Origin: Lachnospiraceae bacterium AD3010
Lineage (GTDB): Bacteria; Bacillota; Clostridia; Lachnospirales; Lachnospiraceae
Assembly (NCBI GenBank): GCA_000622025.1
Contig: JHWU01000014.1
Location: 1-64,000 of the forward strand
Length of the DNA stretch: 64,000 nt
Direction: 5' to 3'
Under the pieces are notes generated by a model. It had not been told where the DNA came from. It saw only the letters and a program-made list of their open reading frames with translations, and did not search any database. How positions within the stretch are numbered: the stretch's first letter is position 1; every line of letters begins with the position of its first letter. Positions 1 through 7,167 of this stretch are shown here, piece after piece. Made by a program: the position numbers and the translations under genes.

Positions 1-78
1 GATAATGCTGAAGCAGAGCTTAAAAAATACAAAGAGCGTTTTGGGGAGTTAGAGACAACTTCAAGTAACAAAAAGTAA
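1..78 (+). pseudogene. C-terminal tail of an Rpn/PD-(D/E)XK-type protein, cut by the window edge
   Basis: The open frame from base 1 encodes 25 residues ending in KERFGELETTSSNKK and a stop. Almost the same tail (DNAEAELK, KERFGELET) closes the next copy at 83-444. Charged tails of this kind are common at the end of Rpn-family recombination-promoting nucleases/putative transposases in Lachnospiraceae, but the nuclease domain lies outside the window. Whether this copy is intact upstream cannot be seen. The family name is inference from the tail and from the second copy. Confidence 0.45.
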
Positions 79-82
79 AGTA

Positions 83-444
83 CTGAATATCAGCCTCGGA
101 AAGAATGAGAAGCTGATTGAAGCCTACAAACTTCTTAAGGAATACAGTATCTTTGTGGATACCTAAAGAAAATCTTATCGGAAGAGAGGTCATCGGTTAT
201 GCTGGAAATGCTTTCAAGCTTTGATGAAAAAGTCTACGAGGAAGGACTGCGCGAAGAGGGCCGGGAGGAAGGCAGGAAGGAAGGCCGGGAAGAAGGCAGG
301 AAGGAAGGCCGGGAGGAAGGCCGCGAAGAAGGCAGGAAGGAAGAACGCAGGAACACCGAGCGGGAACGTAAACGTGCAGATAATGCTGAAGCAGAGCTTA
401 AAATATACAAAGAGCGTTTTGGTGAGTTAGAGACAAAGTCATAA
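83..444 (+). pseudogene. Degenerate second copy of an Rpn-type C-terminal region
   Basis: From 83 the frame reads LNISLGKNEKLIEAYKLL then KEYSIFVDT and hits a stop at 164-166. This is the conserved stretch before the tail in Rpn-type proteins. The rest continues in another frame: MLEMLSSFDEKVYEEGLREEG from 199, then EGREEGRK-type 12-base repeats, and ends with KERFGELETKS at 444. The change of frame near 160 and the lack of an N-terminal nuclease domain mark it as a broken remnant. A short protein from the ATG at 199 (81 residues, Glu/Arg/Lys/Gly-rich) could still be made, but no clear ribosome binding site precedes it. Confidence 0.55.
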
Positions 445-572
445 TTTATAAAGCCTCCGGCGGATGCGCACGGATCATATAATTATAAGCTTTGTAAATA
501 CTCCGAAGGGATAAACTCTCCGGGGTGTTATTTCTCCGGACATGGAGACAATGTCACTTATTTAAGCCCCGT

Positions 573-681
573 GTCATCCTGAGCGTTAGCGAAGGATCTC
601 TCCAAATCGGTTAGAAGATTCTTCGGGCTGCGCCCTCAGAATGACAGACTATGATTCCTCGGGCTACGCCCTCAGAATGAC
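573..681. repeat. Dispersed hairpin repeat (CATCCTGAGCG / CTCAGAATGAC), three arms
   Basis: This gene-free stretch (445-836) contains GTCATCCTGAGCG...GAAGGATC at 573-598, then two copies of a related arm ending in GCCCTCAGAATGAC at 615-645 and 654-681. The arms are imperfect inverse complements of each other, so the block can fold into long hairpins. Related copies lie at 7002-7029 and 21955-22104. It has the look of a REP/MITE-like intergenic repeat and has no coding capacity. Confidence 0.75.
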
Positions 682-754
682 ATACTCGAAGGGATCCCTT
701 TTGAGGCGATAATTGCTCTCCAATGATATGACTTGGACGCTCTGATTATACAAA

Positions 755-790
755 ATGCCGGCTGCCAATTGTGGCAGCCGGCATCTTTTG
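755..790 (-). terminator. Rho-independent terminator of the minus-strand secreted-protein gene
   Basis: A perfect 13-bp stem (ATGCCGGCTGCCA at 755-767, its complement at 772-784) encloses a 4-base loop. On the minus strand it is followed by a T-rich run. It lies about 50 bases past the stop of the gene at 837-2471. Confidence 0.85.
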
Positions 791-836
791 CCTTCAATCT
801 ACAGCTTGCGCTGTGCGACTTTAGGTTGTTATAAAA

Positions 837-2471
837 TTACTTGCCGTATACGAATCCAACGTTGGTGTCAGCATAGATACCATAACGGAAGGTCTTCTTG
901 TCCTTAGGATCTACTCTGAATGCCCACTTGAAGCCGAATGCGCTGAGGTCAGTCTGATATTCGCTAGGAGTACCGTTTGCATATACATAGTTGTCTCCCT
1001 TAAGGTCAAGTGCATATACGGTCTCGCCGCCTGCAAGAGAGCCGGATACGAAGTCGTAATCCTTACCCTTCTTCAGAGTGATATCTGCAGTCTTTCCAGC
1101 CTGAGCCTTGCCCTTCTTAACAACATCGTTCCTGAGGACAACAGTTCCCTTAGCAGACTTCTTTGCATCAAACTTGGTAACTGTAAGTCCACCAATAGCA
1201 CCTCTGCCGGGCTTTAAGCCTTCGGTAGTATAGGTAGCATTGCTAAAGTACTTATTAATATCTGTTACCATATCCTTGAAAGAATCACCATTTGAAGATG
1301 CAGGGATGGGCTCATTAACACCCTTATCATTTGTCTTCCAATGCTTGTTTTCTCCATTTTTATTAAACTCAGTTACGATATATCCATCTTCCTCATCAAT
1401 AGGATCCCAAACCTCGATTGCTTTCTGCATAATACCAACCTTAAAGGTTTCCTTATCAAGAGTGTTCTTGAAGCTCTTCTTATACTTCTTGGCATCCTTG
1501 TTCTTTGCTTTTACCTTGATGGTGAACTCGGGAAGAGTTCCGATAACGTCGTGCTCATATACATTGAACTTATCACCTTCAACTATCTTTCCATCGTCCT
1601 TCTTTTTGGAAGTAACCTCAACCTTAGAGGTATCAAGCTTTACAGAAGCCTGCTTAAGAGCCTTCTTATCCTTCCACTTGATGCTCTTTACTTCAAGGTC
1701 CTCAAGCTCTGTAACGGTACCGTTATCAAACTTAACAAGTGAAGCGGCTACATCAATATTCTTGATATTCTTCTTATCTGCATCATACTTGTTTTCACCG
1801 TTCTTGTTGAGCCCGATGGTCCTTCCGCTCCAGGTAGTAACAGGGATGGATGTTACACGGGAATATGTTTCATCTGTTCCAAAATTAGAATTAGTAACAT
1901 CAAAGTAAGGAGCAACTGTTTCGTCCTGATATGCCCACTCACCCTTTACATACTGGTTATTGCTTTCCGGATCGTCGAACTGATATCCTACGAGAGCATA
2001 TACACCGGCAGACTGATCTACAGGAATGCTACGGAATACCCAGTCGGTATCACTATATCCCCAACCCTTGTCAACAATATTATTAGGGAAATTACTATCG
2101 GTAGGTACTTCATTCTTACTTACCTTAAGCTTGTCGGTATTGTTGAGATACTCGTCATCAGCCTCTCCTCCGAAAAGAACAGTAGCAATGAGCTCTGCAC
2201 CATTCAGATTGTTCCATGAAACGGGATCCGTGGTGTTTGTGATAACAGCAAGGTTGTTCTTTGCGTTCTTCTTTGAGCTGTCAGGATTGTAAGCAACGGT
2301 TGTGATGAACTTGCCATCTGTTCCCTGAAGGAATCCGCCGCCGCCGTATCCGTTATCGCTGCCTGCTGTGGTTGCAGCAACCTTTGCACCTTCTGTAGCT
2401 GTTGCTTCAGCTACCTCTGCGATCTCATCACCGAAAGCCATGGTGTTCATACCTAATACCATAATCCCCAT
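837..2471 (-). CDS. Secreted-type protein lacking its signal peptide in the present orientation
   Basis: A 544-residue open frame whose first residues, MGIMVLGMNTMAFGDE, are the end of a signal peptide (AFG just before DE as cleavage site) without the basic and hydrophobic start. No ribosome binding site precedes the ATG. The missing start is found intact on the other strand at 3973-4019, next to an inverted copy of the joining sequence, so the full protein would need an inversion. The mature part is rich in Lys, Asp, Asn and Gly, has two NKNGENK motifs near the middle and ends in GFVYGK. I recognise no family. It is probably a secreted or surface protein when expressed. A strong terminator follows. 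Confidence 0.75.
   Translation of the reverse strand: MGIMVLGMNTMAFGDEIAEVAEATATEGAKVAATTAGSDNGYGGGGFLQGTDGKFITTVAYNPDSSKKNAKNNLAVITNTTDPVSWNNLNGAELIATVLFGGEADDEYLNNTDKLKVSKNEVPTDSNFPNNIVDKGWGYSDTDWVFRSIPVDQSAGVYALVGYQFDDPESNNQYVKGEWAYQDETVAPYFDVTNSNFGTDETYSRVTSIPVTTWSGRTIGLNKNGENKYDADKKNIKNIDVAASLVKFDNGTVTELEDLEVKSIKWKDKKALKQASVKLDTSKVEVTSKKKDDGKIVEGDKFNVYEHDVIGTLPEFTIKVKAKNKDAKKYKKSFKNTLDKETFKVGIMQKAIEVWDPIDEEDGYIVTEFNKNGENKHWKTNDKGVNEPIPASSNGDSFKDMVTDINKYFSNATYTTEGLKPGRGAIGGLTVTKFDAKKSAKGTVVLRNDVVKKGKAQAGKTADITLKKGKDYDFVSGSLAGGETVYALDLKGDNYVYANGTPSEYQTDLSAFGFKWAFRVDPKDKKTFRYGIYADTNVGFVYGK
2437..2463. repeat. Inverted repeat copy 1 of a 27-bp joining site
   Basis: On the minus strand this reads TATGGTATTAGGTATGAA followed by CACCATGGC. 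It matches the sequence at 4020-4046 in opposite orientation at 25 of 27 positions. It is itself a near-palindrome with 8-base arms ATGGTATT and AACACCAT around the core AGGTATG. It lies at the point where the minus-strand gene loses its signal-peptide start. Confidence 0.85.
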
Positions 2472-2515
2472 AATTCGCCGGTTTACGCCAGTTTTTTGGA
2501 AAAAACGGTGGATCT

Positions 2516-3778
2516 ATGAGGAAAAAGAGCTGGAGCGAAGAGGAAGACAGCATAATAAGGGAATTTTACCCGACGGAAGGCAAGGAAGTAACTGCCCGCT
2601 TAAAGGGACGCACACTTGCAGCCATCAGACTACGGGCTTACACCCTCGGAATAAAGCTGAGTGAAGATGTTTTCAAAAGAAATGCCTGGAGCGAGGATGA
2701 TGACAATATAATAAGAAGCTTTTACCCGGAAGAGGGAGAGGCTGTTTCAGAACGTCTTCCCGGACGCACGGTTTCAGCTATAAAGATCCGTGCCTCAAAA
2801 CTAGGAGTCAGATACAAAGGCTCTAATTCCTATAATGTATGGACGGATGAAGAAAACGAGATCTTAATTAAATATTATCCGACAGAAGGAGAAGCAGTAC
2901 TAAAGCGGCTCCCTGATAAGGATAAGCACCAGCTCACAGGTCATGCCTATTATCTGGGACTCTACCAGAAGTATCACAAAAAAAAGTTTGAGGTGGTGAT
3001 ATGGTCTGAAGAAGAGGATAATATTATGCGTGAGTATTATCCTGATGAGGGCTTTGATGTCATCGAACGCCTTCCGGGAAGGACGCGTAACGCCATAAAG
3101 ACCCGTGCATCCGTACTCGGTCTGAAATATACCGGCTCCGACAGGAGATACTGGAATGAAGACGAGCTTCTTATTTTGAAAACGTACTTTGAAAAAGAAG
3201 GCAGCAAGGGCGTATACGAAAAGCTGGATAAACGCTTTACAAGGACTGAAATATCCATAAAGGCGAATCAGCTGGGATTAAAGAATCCCCGGATAAAAAA
3301 GGAAGCCGTAACCTTTAGTGATGAGGAGATACGGATAATAACCGAATTTTATGAGGCAGAGGGGGCATCCGGAGTTCAGAAGCGGATCGGAAACAGACAC
3401 AGCATCCGAAGCATTAACCGGAAAGCCAATGTTCTGGGTCTTCATAGAAAAAGAAAGTACTGGAGCGCGGAAGAACTTAAGATAATGAAAGAATACTATG
3501 AGACCGAAGGAAGTGCAGGAGTATATGAAAGACTTAAAAAACGTTTCAGTAGAAGCGAGATAAGCCTGAAGGCAAACCAGATGAAGCTTAAAAACCCTAA
3601 TAAGCCTACAGCTCCGGTACCCTTTACAGATGAGGAAACCCGGATAATCATTGAGTTCTACGAGTCAGAAGGAGCAACAGGTATACAAAAACGTATCGGA
3701 AGTAAACACGGTATACGGAACATCAACACAAAAGCAAATCATCTGGGTCTGCATATAAGGGACAAGTCTTTTACGTAG
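2516..3778 (+). CDS. Protein of eight tandem Myb/SANT-like DNA-binding repeats
   Basis: 420 residues made almost wholly of eight helix-rich repeats of about 42-52 residues. Each starts with a W-S/T/N-E/D-E or F-S/T-D-E-E motif, continues with IIREFYPTEG-like helices, and ends near RA..LG or KAN.LGL. Repeats 1, 2 and 4 carry RLPGRT-AI-RAS-LG. Repeats 5-6 and 7-8 look like a duplicated pair (KRFTRTEISIKANQLGLK versus KRFSRSEISLKANQMKLK). The conserved tryptophan and helix spacing resemble Myb/SANT or GcrA-like domains, so DNA binding is the expected role. The RBS is weak (GGTGG close to the ATG). The gene fills the segment between the two inverted repeats, so it may act on that switch or simply travel with it. 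No recombinase motif is seen. Confidence 0.8.
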   Translation: MRKKSWSEEEDSIIREFYPTEGKEVTARLKGRTLAAIRLRAYTLGIKLSEDVFKRNAWSEDDDNIIRSFYPEEGEAVSERLPGRTVSAIKIRASKLGVRYKGSNSYNVWTDEENEILIKYYPTEGEAVLKRLPDKDKHQLTGHAYYLGLYQKYHKKKFEVVIWSEEEDNIMREYYPDEGFDVIERLPGRTRNAIKTRASVLGLKYTGSDRRYWNEDELLILKTYFEKEGSKGVYEKLDKRFTRTEISIKANQLGLKNPRIKKEAVTFSDEEIRIITEFYEAEGASGVQKRIGNRHSIRSINRKANVLGLHRKRKYWSAEELKIMKEYYETEGSAGVYERLKKRFSRSEISLKANQMKLKNPNKPTAPVPFTDEETRIIIEFYESEGATGIQKRIGSKHGIRNINTKANHLGLHIRDKSFT

Positions 3779-3796
3779 TAATCTTAAAACATTTTT

Positions 3797-3825
3797 AAAT
3801 TGTATTGAATTTAATACAATTTTGG
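3797..3825 (+). terminator. Hairpin after the Myb-like gene, terminator or operator
   Basis: Perfect 10-base arms AAATTGTATT (3797-3806) and AATACAATTT (3813-3822) enclose GAATTT and are followed by a short T run. The stem is AT-only. It ends 19-44 bases after the stop of the Myb-like gene and abuts the next -35 element, so it could equally be an operator. Confidence 0.5.
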
Positions 3826-3855
3826 TTGAACAATGGGCGGGTTTTGTAGTACTAT
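3826..3855 (+). promoter_or_regulatory. Sigma-A-type promoter driving the orphan signal peptide
   Basis: TTGAAC (3826-3831), an 18-base spacer and TACTAT (3850-3855) point at the RBS AAGGAGAG (3958-3965) and the ATG at 3973. The leader is about 110 bases. In the inverted state this promoter would drive the gene at 837-2471. Confidence 0.6.
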
Positions 3856-3972
3856 TAGATAAGCTGACGAAGAAAGATGGTCGTTCAGCGGAGTAACAGT
3901 CATAAGACAGCTTGGGGCACAACTTGATGTTTTGTGGCAAAACAACATTTCTCAATAAAGGAGAGAAGAATT

Positions 3973-4050
3973 ATGAAAATAAGGACTAAGAAAGTACTTT
4001 CTCTGCTTCTCGCCGCATCTATGGTATTAGGTATGAATACCATAGCCTGA
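3973..4050 (+). pseudogene. Orphan signal peptide, 25 codons, detached from its protein body
   Basis: With a textbook RBS seven bases upstream, this frame encodes MKIRTKKVLSLLLAASMVLG then MNTIA and stops at 4048-4050. It is a complete basic and hydrophobic signal-peptide start, and its last residues MVLGMNT match the truncated start of the minus-strand gene at 837-2471. The match begins exactly at the inverted repeat, where the reading frame runs into an unrelated TGA. Joining the two halves through the repeat would give an uninterrupted precursor beginning with this peptide and continuing MAFGDEIAEV. A truncated paralogue is the alternative. Confidence 0.8.
4020..4046. repeat. Inverted repeat copy 2 of the 27-bp joining site
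   Basis: TATGGTATTAGGTATGAA followed by TACCATAGC. It is the inverse of 2437-2463 with two mismatches. The arms ATGGTATT and AATACCAT are perfect complements around the core AGGTATG. Confidence 0.85.
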
Positions 4051-4069
4051 AATCCTGATAATCCCTTGA

Positions 4070-4097
4070 AAATCCGCGGTTTTAGCCGCTTTTTTTA
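4070..4097 (+). terminator. Probable terminator behind the orphan signal peptide
   Basis: GCGG (4076-4079) and CCGC (4086-4089) form a short stem around TTTTAG, preceded by A-rich and followed by a seven-T run. The stem is short, so efficiency is uncertain. Confidence 0.5.
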
Positions 4098-4398
4098 TTG
4101 CATTTTTTTACCACTTTTTTCATTGATCTATTGTTCTGTTATGGACAGTATATTTCCCCGCAAAGTTTTTTTCAAGGCGGCAGCGATCGCGTTACCGTTC
4201 AGCCCCGAGCCACGCACCCCTCTGTGTGGCTGCGTGCGAAAACATCTGGCGCGAAATCGCATATCTCAATTCCGTGTGTACGGTGAGCTCCCGGTATCCG
4301 CTATGCGTACACGAGTCCCGAGGCAAATCCCGCTTACGTCTGTATTAGGGCTCCCGGTCAACAAAGTCGGCGTGGAATACAGGTATTTTATGACTTCT
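4098..4398. other. Gene-free 300-base stretch with possible RNA structure
   Basis: No credible coding frame is seen. Several complementary segments are present: AGCCAC with GTGGCT near 4207-4230, and GTGTACG with CGTACAC near 4275-4312. GCTCCCGGT occurs twice (near 4289 and 4350). The part from about 4180 to 4370 is richer in G and C than the flanks. It may be an untranslated leader or small RNA before the GGDEF gene. It does not match a riboswitch consensus that I can recognise. Confidence 0.3.
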
Positions 4399-4430
4399 GG
4401 CTCATTTTTTTTGCCGGCCTGTATATAATA
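4399..4430 (+). promoter_or_regulatory. Recurrent promoter-like motif GGCTCAT-N14-TGTATATA, copy A
   Basis: GGCTCAT at 4399-4405 and TGTATATAATA at 4420-4430, separated by 14 bases. The same pair with the same spacing occurs at 6922, 22468 and 34111. Taking GGCTCA as -35 and TATATA as -10 gives a 17-base spacer. It lies 70 bases before the GGDEF gene, whose RBS is AAGGAGA. Confidence 0.6.
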
Positions 4431-4500
4431 AAGAGACAGTAAACGATCAGGGGGGCAGAAGAAGATTCCGTCCCGGATGTAACAGATAAGGAGACCTGCT

Positions 4501-5997
4501 ATGAGTGTTATTTCTCTTATATTGGCAAATTACATTCTGATAGCGGAATTGATGGGATTATGGATAATGCTGGATTCCAATGTTCATCTGAAAAGAAGGA
4601 CGATAAAAGTGACCCGCATTGTGATCATCCTGATTTTTGCGGAAGCATTGTTCTGGGGCATTGAAAGATGGACGAGGGAGATAGGGTATCTTACCTTTAC
4701 CCGTATAATACTGACACCTACCATATACCTTCTTCACCCAATTATCCTGCTGGGGATAATGGAAATGGCGGAATTTCTGAAGAAGCATAGATTGCTTTAC
4801 TATCTGCCGGTCATTATATGTGCGCCGGTTTTGTACACCTCCCAGTGGACACATCTTATCTACTGGTTTTCCGATGACAATCTCTATGTGGGAGCAGACA
4901 GTATACTGCAGTATTTTCCCTATTTTCTGTTTTTACTCTACGTTATTCTTTTTGTGGGTCTGTTCACGGCGAGGTACGCCTGCTTTGGTTCGGCGGAGAG
5001 AAAGGGCACTCTGGTAAGCATAATAGCTGCCACCGTAGGAGTTACGCTTCATGTCATCTACGGGATCGACGAGGACTACAGTACGCTTTTTGCTTCTCTT
5101 TTGCTCATTTATTATCTGTCCTTGTATGTATTGACATCCAAGGAGGATACACTTACGCATCTGTTTAACCGTCAGTGCTATTATGCGGATTCGAAGAGAC
5201 TGAAGGATCAGATCACTGCAGTGGTATCCGTGGACATGAATGATCTGAAAAAAATAAATGACAGTCAGGGACATGACGCAGGAGATGAGGCACTGAAAAC
5301 CGTGGCGGACTGTCTCACCAGCGGGAAGATGAAGAATAAAAAGGTGTATCGTATCGGCGGGGATGAATACGCCGTATTTTATCTGGACAAAACCGAAGAA
5401 GAAGTTCGAAAGGACATGGAGGATATGCGGGCAAATCTGGGCCGGACGAAGTATGAATGTGCTTTCGGATATGAAATGGTTAATAAAAAGGATGTCGATA
5501 TCGACAGGACTATGCGTATCGCAGATAAGGAAATGTATACGAATAAGGCAAAGCTTAAGGATACCAATGAGCGCAGGATAGCAGCCCACAAGGAGGCTAC
5601 GATCCGGGTAATGCATGAGGCTCTGGGCTCCGGGATGTGGGGCATGGAATTTGATGAAGCGGGGAAAATGATCTCCGTTGAGTGGAGCCCTGAATTCAGG
5701 AAGATGGTCGGATATAAGGATGAGAACGACTTTCCCGATAAGCTTGAGTCCTGGTCTGACCTTCTGCATCCCGATGATAAGAATGCGGTTTTGAAAGAAT
5801 TCAGAGATACCATAAATGATTATTCCGGACATAAGAACTATGATGTTGAATACCGTCTCAGGGTAAGAAGCGGAGAATGGCGGTGGTTTCACGCTATCGG
5901 AAGGCTTTTAAGGCGTGAAAACGGAGTGCCGCTCTCTTATGTGGGAATGTTCGTTGATATTACCGACAGGATGGGAGTAAACGGAGTAAGCGGGTGA
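4501..5997 (+). CDS. Membrane diguanylate cyclase (GGDEF) with C-terminal PAS domain
   Basis: 498 residues. Residues 1-215 form about seven hydrophobic segments, a membrane sensor module. A GGDEF domain follows at about 220-345, with the metal and substrate motif DMNDLKKINDSQGHDAGD and the active loop RIGGDEY near residue 284, so cyclic di-GMP synthesis is likely. No RxxD inhibitory site is seen just before the loop. Residues about 365-490 are a PAS_3-type fold (WSPEFRKMVGY, LLHPDD, WRWFHAIGR, YVGMFVDITDR). A GGDEF domain followed by a terminal PAS is an unusual order, since PAS usually precedes its output domain. The next gene starts 4 bases after the stop, so the two are probably co-transcribed. 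Confidence 0.9.
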   Translation: MSVISLILANYILIAELMGLWIMLDSNVHLKRRTIKVTRIVIILIFAEALFWGIERWTREIGYLTFTRIILTPTIYLLHPIILLGIMEMAEFLKKHRLLYYLPVIICAPVLYTSQWTHLIYWFSDDNLYVGADSILQYFPYFLFLLYVILFVGLFTARYACFGSAERKGTLVSIIAATVGVTLHVIYGIDEDYSTLFASLLLIYYLSLYVLTSKEDTLTHLFNRQCYYADSKRLKDQITAVVSVDMNDLKKINDSQGHDAGDEALKTVADCLTSGKMKNKKVYRIGGDEYAVFYLDKTEEEVRKDMEDMRANLGRTKYECAFGYEMVNKKDVDIDRTMRIADKEMYTNKAKLKDTNERRIAAHKEATIRVMHEALGSGMWGMEFDEAGKMISVEWSPEFRKMVGYKDENDFPDKLESWSDLLHPDDKNAVLKEFRDTINDYSGHKNYDVEYRLRVRSGEWRWFHAIGRLLRRENGVPLSYVGMFVDITDRMGVNGVSG

Positions 5998-6001
5998 GAC
6001 T

Positions 6002-6871
6002 ATGCAGAAAAAAGAGGAGTACAGACAGATAAGCATCGAGGGCTGTAAACTGATCGGAATGGGTGCCCACGGTAAGGTATACAGGATAGGACCGGATGAG
6101 ATAGTCAAGGTTTACAGAGAAGATATCCCTCTTTCCAAGATACAGACGGAGAAGGAAAAGTCCAGGAAGGCCCTTATCCTCGGGCTTCCCACGGCAATCT
6201 CCTTTGATATAGTGAAGGTGGGCAAAAACTACGGCGCAGTATATGAACTTATCGATGCCGAATCAACCGAAAAATACATTGGCAGGAGCAGGGAAAATCT
6301 TGACAGATTCATTTCAATGTCGGTAGAGCTTCTGAAGTTCATTCACTCCATAAAGGTTAATAAGGATGAGTTCCCGGATATGAAGGCCGATCATCTGAAA
6401 TGGCTGGAGAATACAAGGGATCTTCTGGGGGATGACAAGGCGGACAGGATAGGAGAGATCATAGAGGAGGTTCCCGATGCCGGAACCCTTCTTCACGGGG
6501 ATTTCCACATAAAAAATATAATAATAAGTAAAGGTGAGCCTATGCTGATCGACATGGATACCCTGTGCTATGGCGATCCGGTCTTTGACCTTGCCACCAT
6601 ATCGAATTCATATTATTCATTCCCACGGATGGCTGCCGATGCGGCAACCGGATTCCTCGGTATCAGCGTGGAGGATGCCGATCATATCTGGCAGCAGACG
6701 CTTAAGCTGTATCATCCGGAAATGGACAAGGCAGAGCTTCTTAAAAGGGAAAAAATATGCAGGATCCTGGGGTGTCTTCGTATTCTTGATTTCGGAAAAC
6801 GGGGCGGAGATCCGGAACACAGAGAATTGATTGTAAGTAAAAGTCTGGAATTTATTGATTCACTGCTGTGA
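6002..6871 (+). CDS. APH-like kinase, TIGR02172-type
   Basis: 289 residues with the fold of aminoglycoside/choline phosphotransferases: a glycine loop near the start (GMGAHGKVYRIG), an ATP-binding lysine (EIVKVYRE), the catalytic loop HGDFHIKNI near residue 165 and the metal-binding IDMDT near 183. These features match the TIGR02172 paralogous family. The substrate is unknown and antibiotic resistance should not be assumed. It follows the GGDEF gene by 4 bases. A related domain, fused to a STAS domain and lacking the catalytic Asp, is encoded at 31131-32210 on the other side of the secretion locus. Confidence 0.85.
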   Translation: MQKKEEYRQISIEGCKLIGMGAHGKVYRIGPDEIVKVYREDIPLSKIQTEKEKSRKALILGLPTAISFDIVKVGKNYGAVYELIDAESTEKYIGRSRENLDRFISMSVELLKFIHSIKVNKDEFPDMKADHLKWLENTRDLLGDDKADRIGEIIEEVPDAGTLLHGDFHIKNIIISKGEPMLIDMDTLCYGDPVFDLATISNSYYSFPRMAADAATGFLGISVEDADHIWQQTLKLYHPEMDKAELLKREKICRILGCLRILDFGKRGGDPEHRELIVSKSLEFIDSLL

Positions 6872-6921
6872 AGCGGGGTTTGACTGTCAGTGTTGAGCCC
6901 CGGGACCGGCAGTGAGTCATC

Positions 6922-6953
6922 GGGCTCATATTTTTATTTCATCTGTATATATA
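6922..6953 (+). promoter_or_regulatory. Recurrent promoter-like motif, copy B
   Basis: GGGCTCAT (6922-6929), 14 bases, TGTATATATA (6944-6953). It lies 215 bases upstream of the first secretion-locus gene, with a dispersed repeat copy between. It could give a long-leader transcript of that locus or be left from an older arrangement. Confidence 0.55.
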
Positions 6954-7001
6954 GGCAGAAGCGGGAGTATTGTCATATTGACAGAAGCGGTTATGAGAAA
7001 A

Positions 7002-7029
7002 GAAGATTCTTCGCTCCGCTCAGAATGAC
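7002..7029. repeat. Dispersed repeat, single arm
   Basis: GAAGATTCTTCG...CTCCGCTCAGAATGAC, the same arm seen at 615-645 and 21955-21986. The rest of the gap between 6871 and 7168 holds only promoter-like sequences. Confidence 0.7.
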
Positions 7030-7081
7030 ACACTTAAATTATCCCCGTAAATTTCTTAATAAAACAGGGATTAGCGGCTGT

Positions 7082-7127
7082 ATATGACAGTGTTGTGACA
7101 GTTATGTGAAAGTAGTTATGTTAATAT
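7082..7127 (+). promoter_or_regulatory. Promoter region of the secretion locus with ATATGACA-N4-TGTGACA
   Basis: ATATGACA (7082-7089) and TGTGACA (7094-7100) form a direct repeat of TGACA at 11-base spacing, followed by a possible -10 TAATAT (7122-7127). The same double motif with the same spacing stands before the ECF sigma gene at 33449-33467. The spacing suits a regulator binding one face of the helix. Gene start is 68 bases downstream. Confidence 0.5.
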
Positions 7128-7167
7128 AGGGTGCTTAGACCTGCCTAAAAGGTAAGAGGTGATCGGT

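Noticed and set aside
4066-4428. A 120-codon plus-strand frame in the gene-free stretch
   Set aside because: It has no RBS, starts over the terminator-like hairpin, and its composition looks non-coding.
4933-5892. A 319-codon minus-strand frame opposite the GGDEF gene
   Set aside because: It is the mirror of a gene with clear domain motifs and has no RBS or recognisable motifs of its own.
6002-6871. An aminoglycoside resistance gene
   Set aside because: The motifs fit the TIGR02172-like group of unknown substrate, and the setting is regulatory, with no resistance context.
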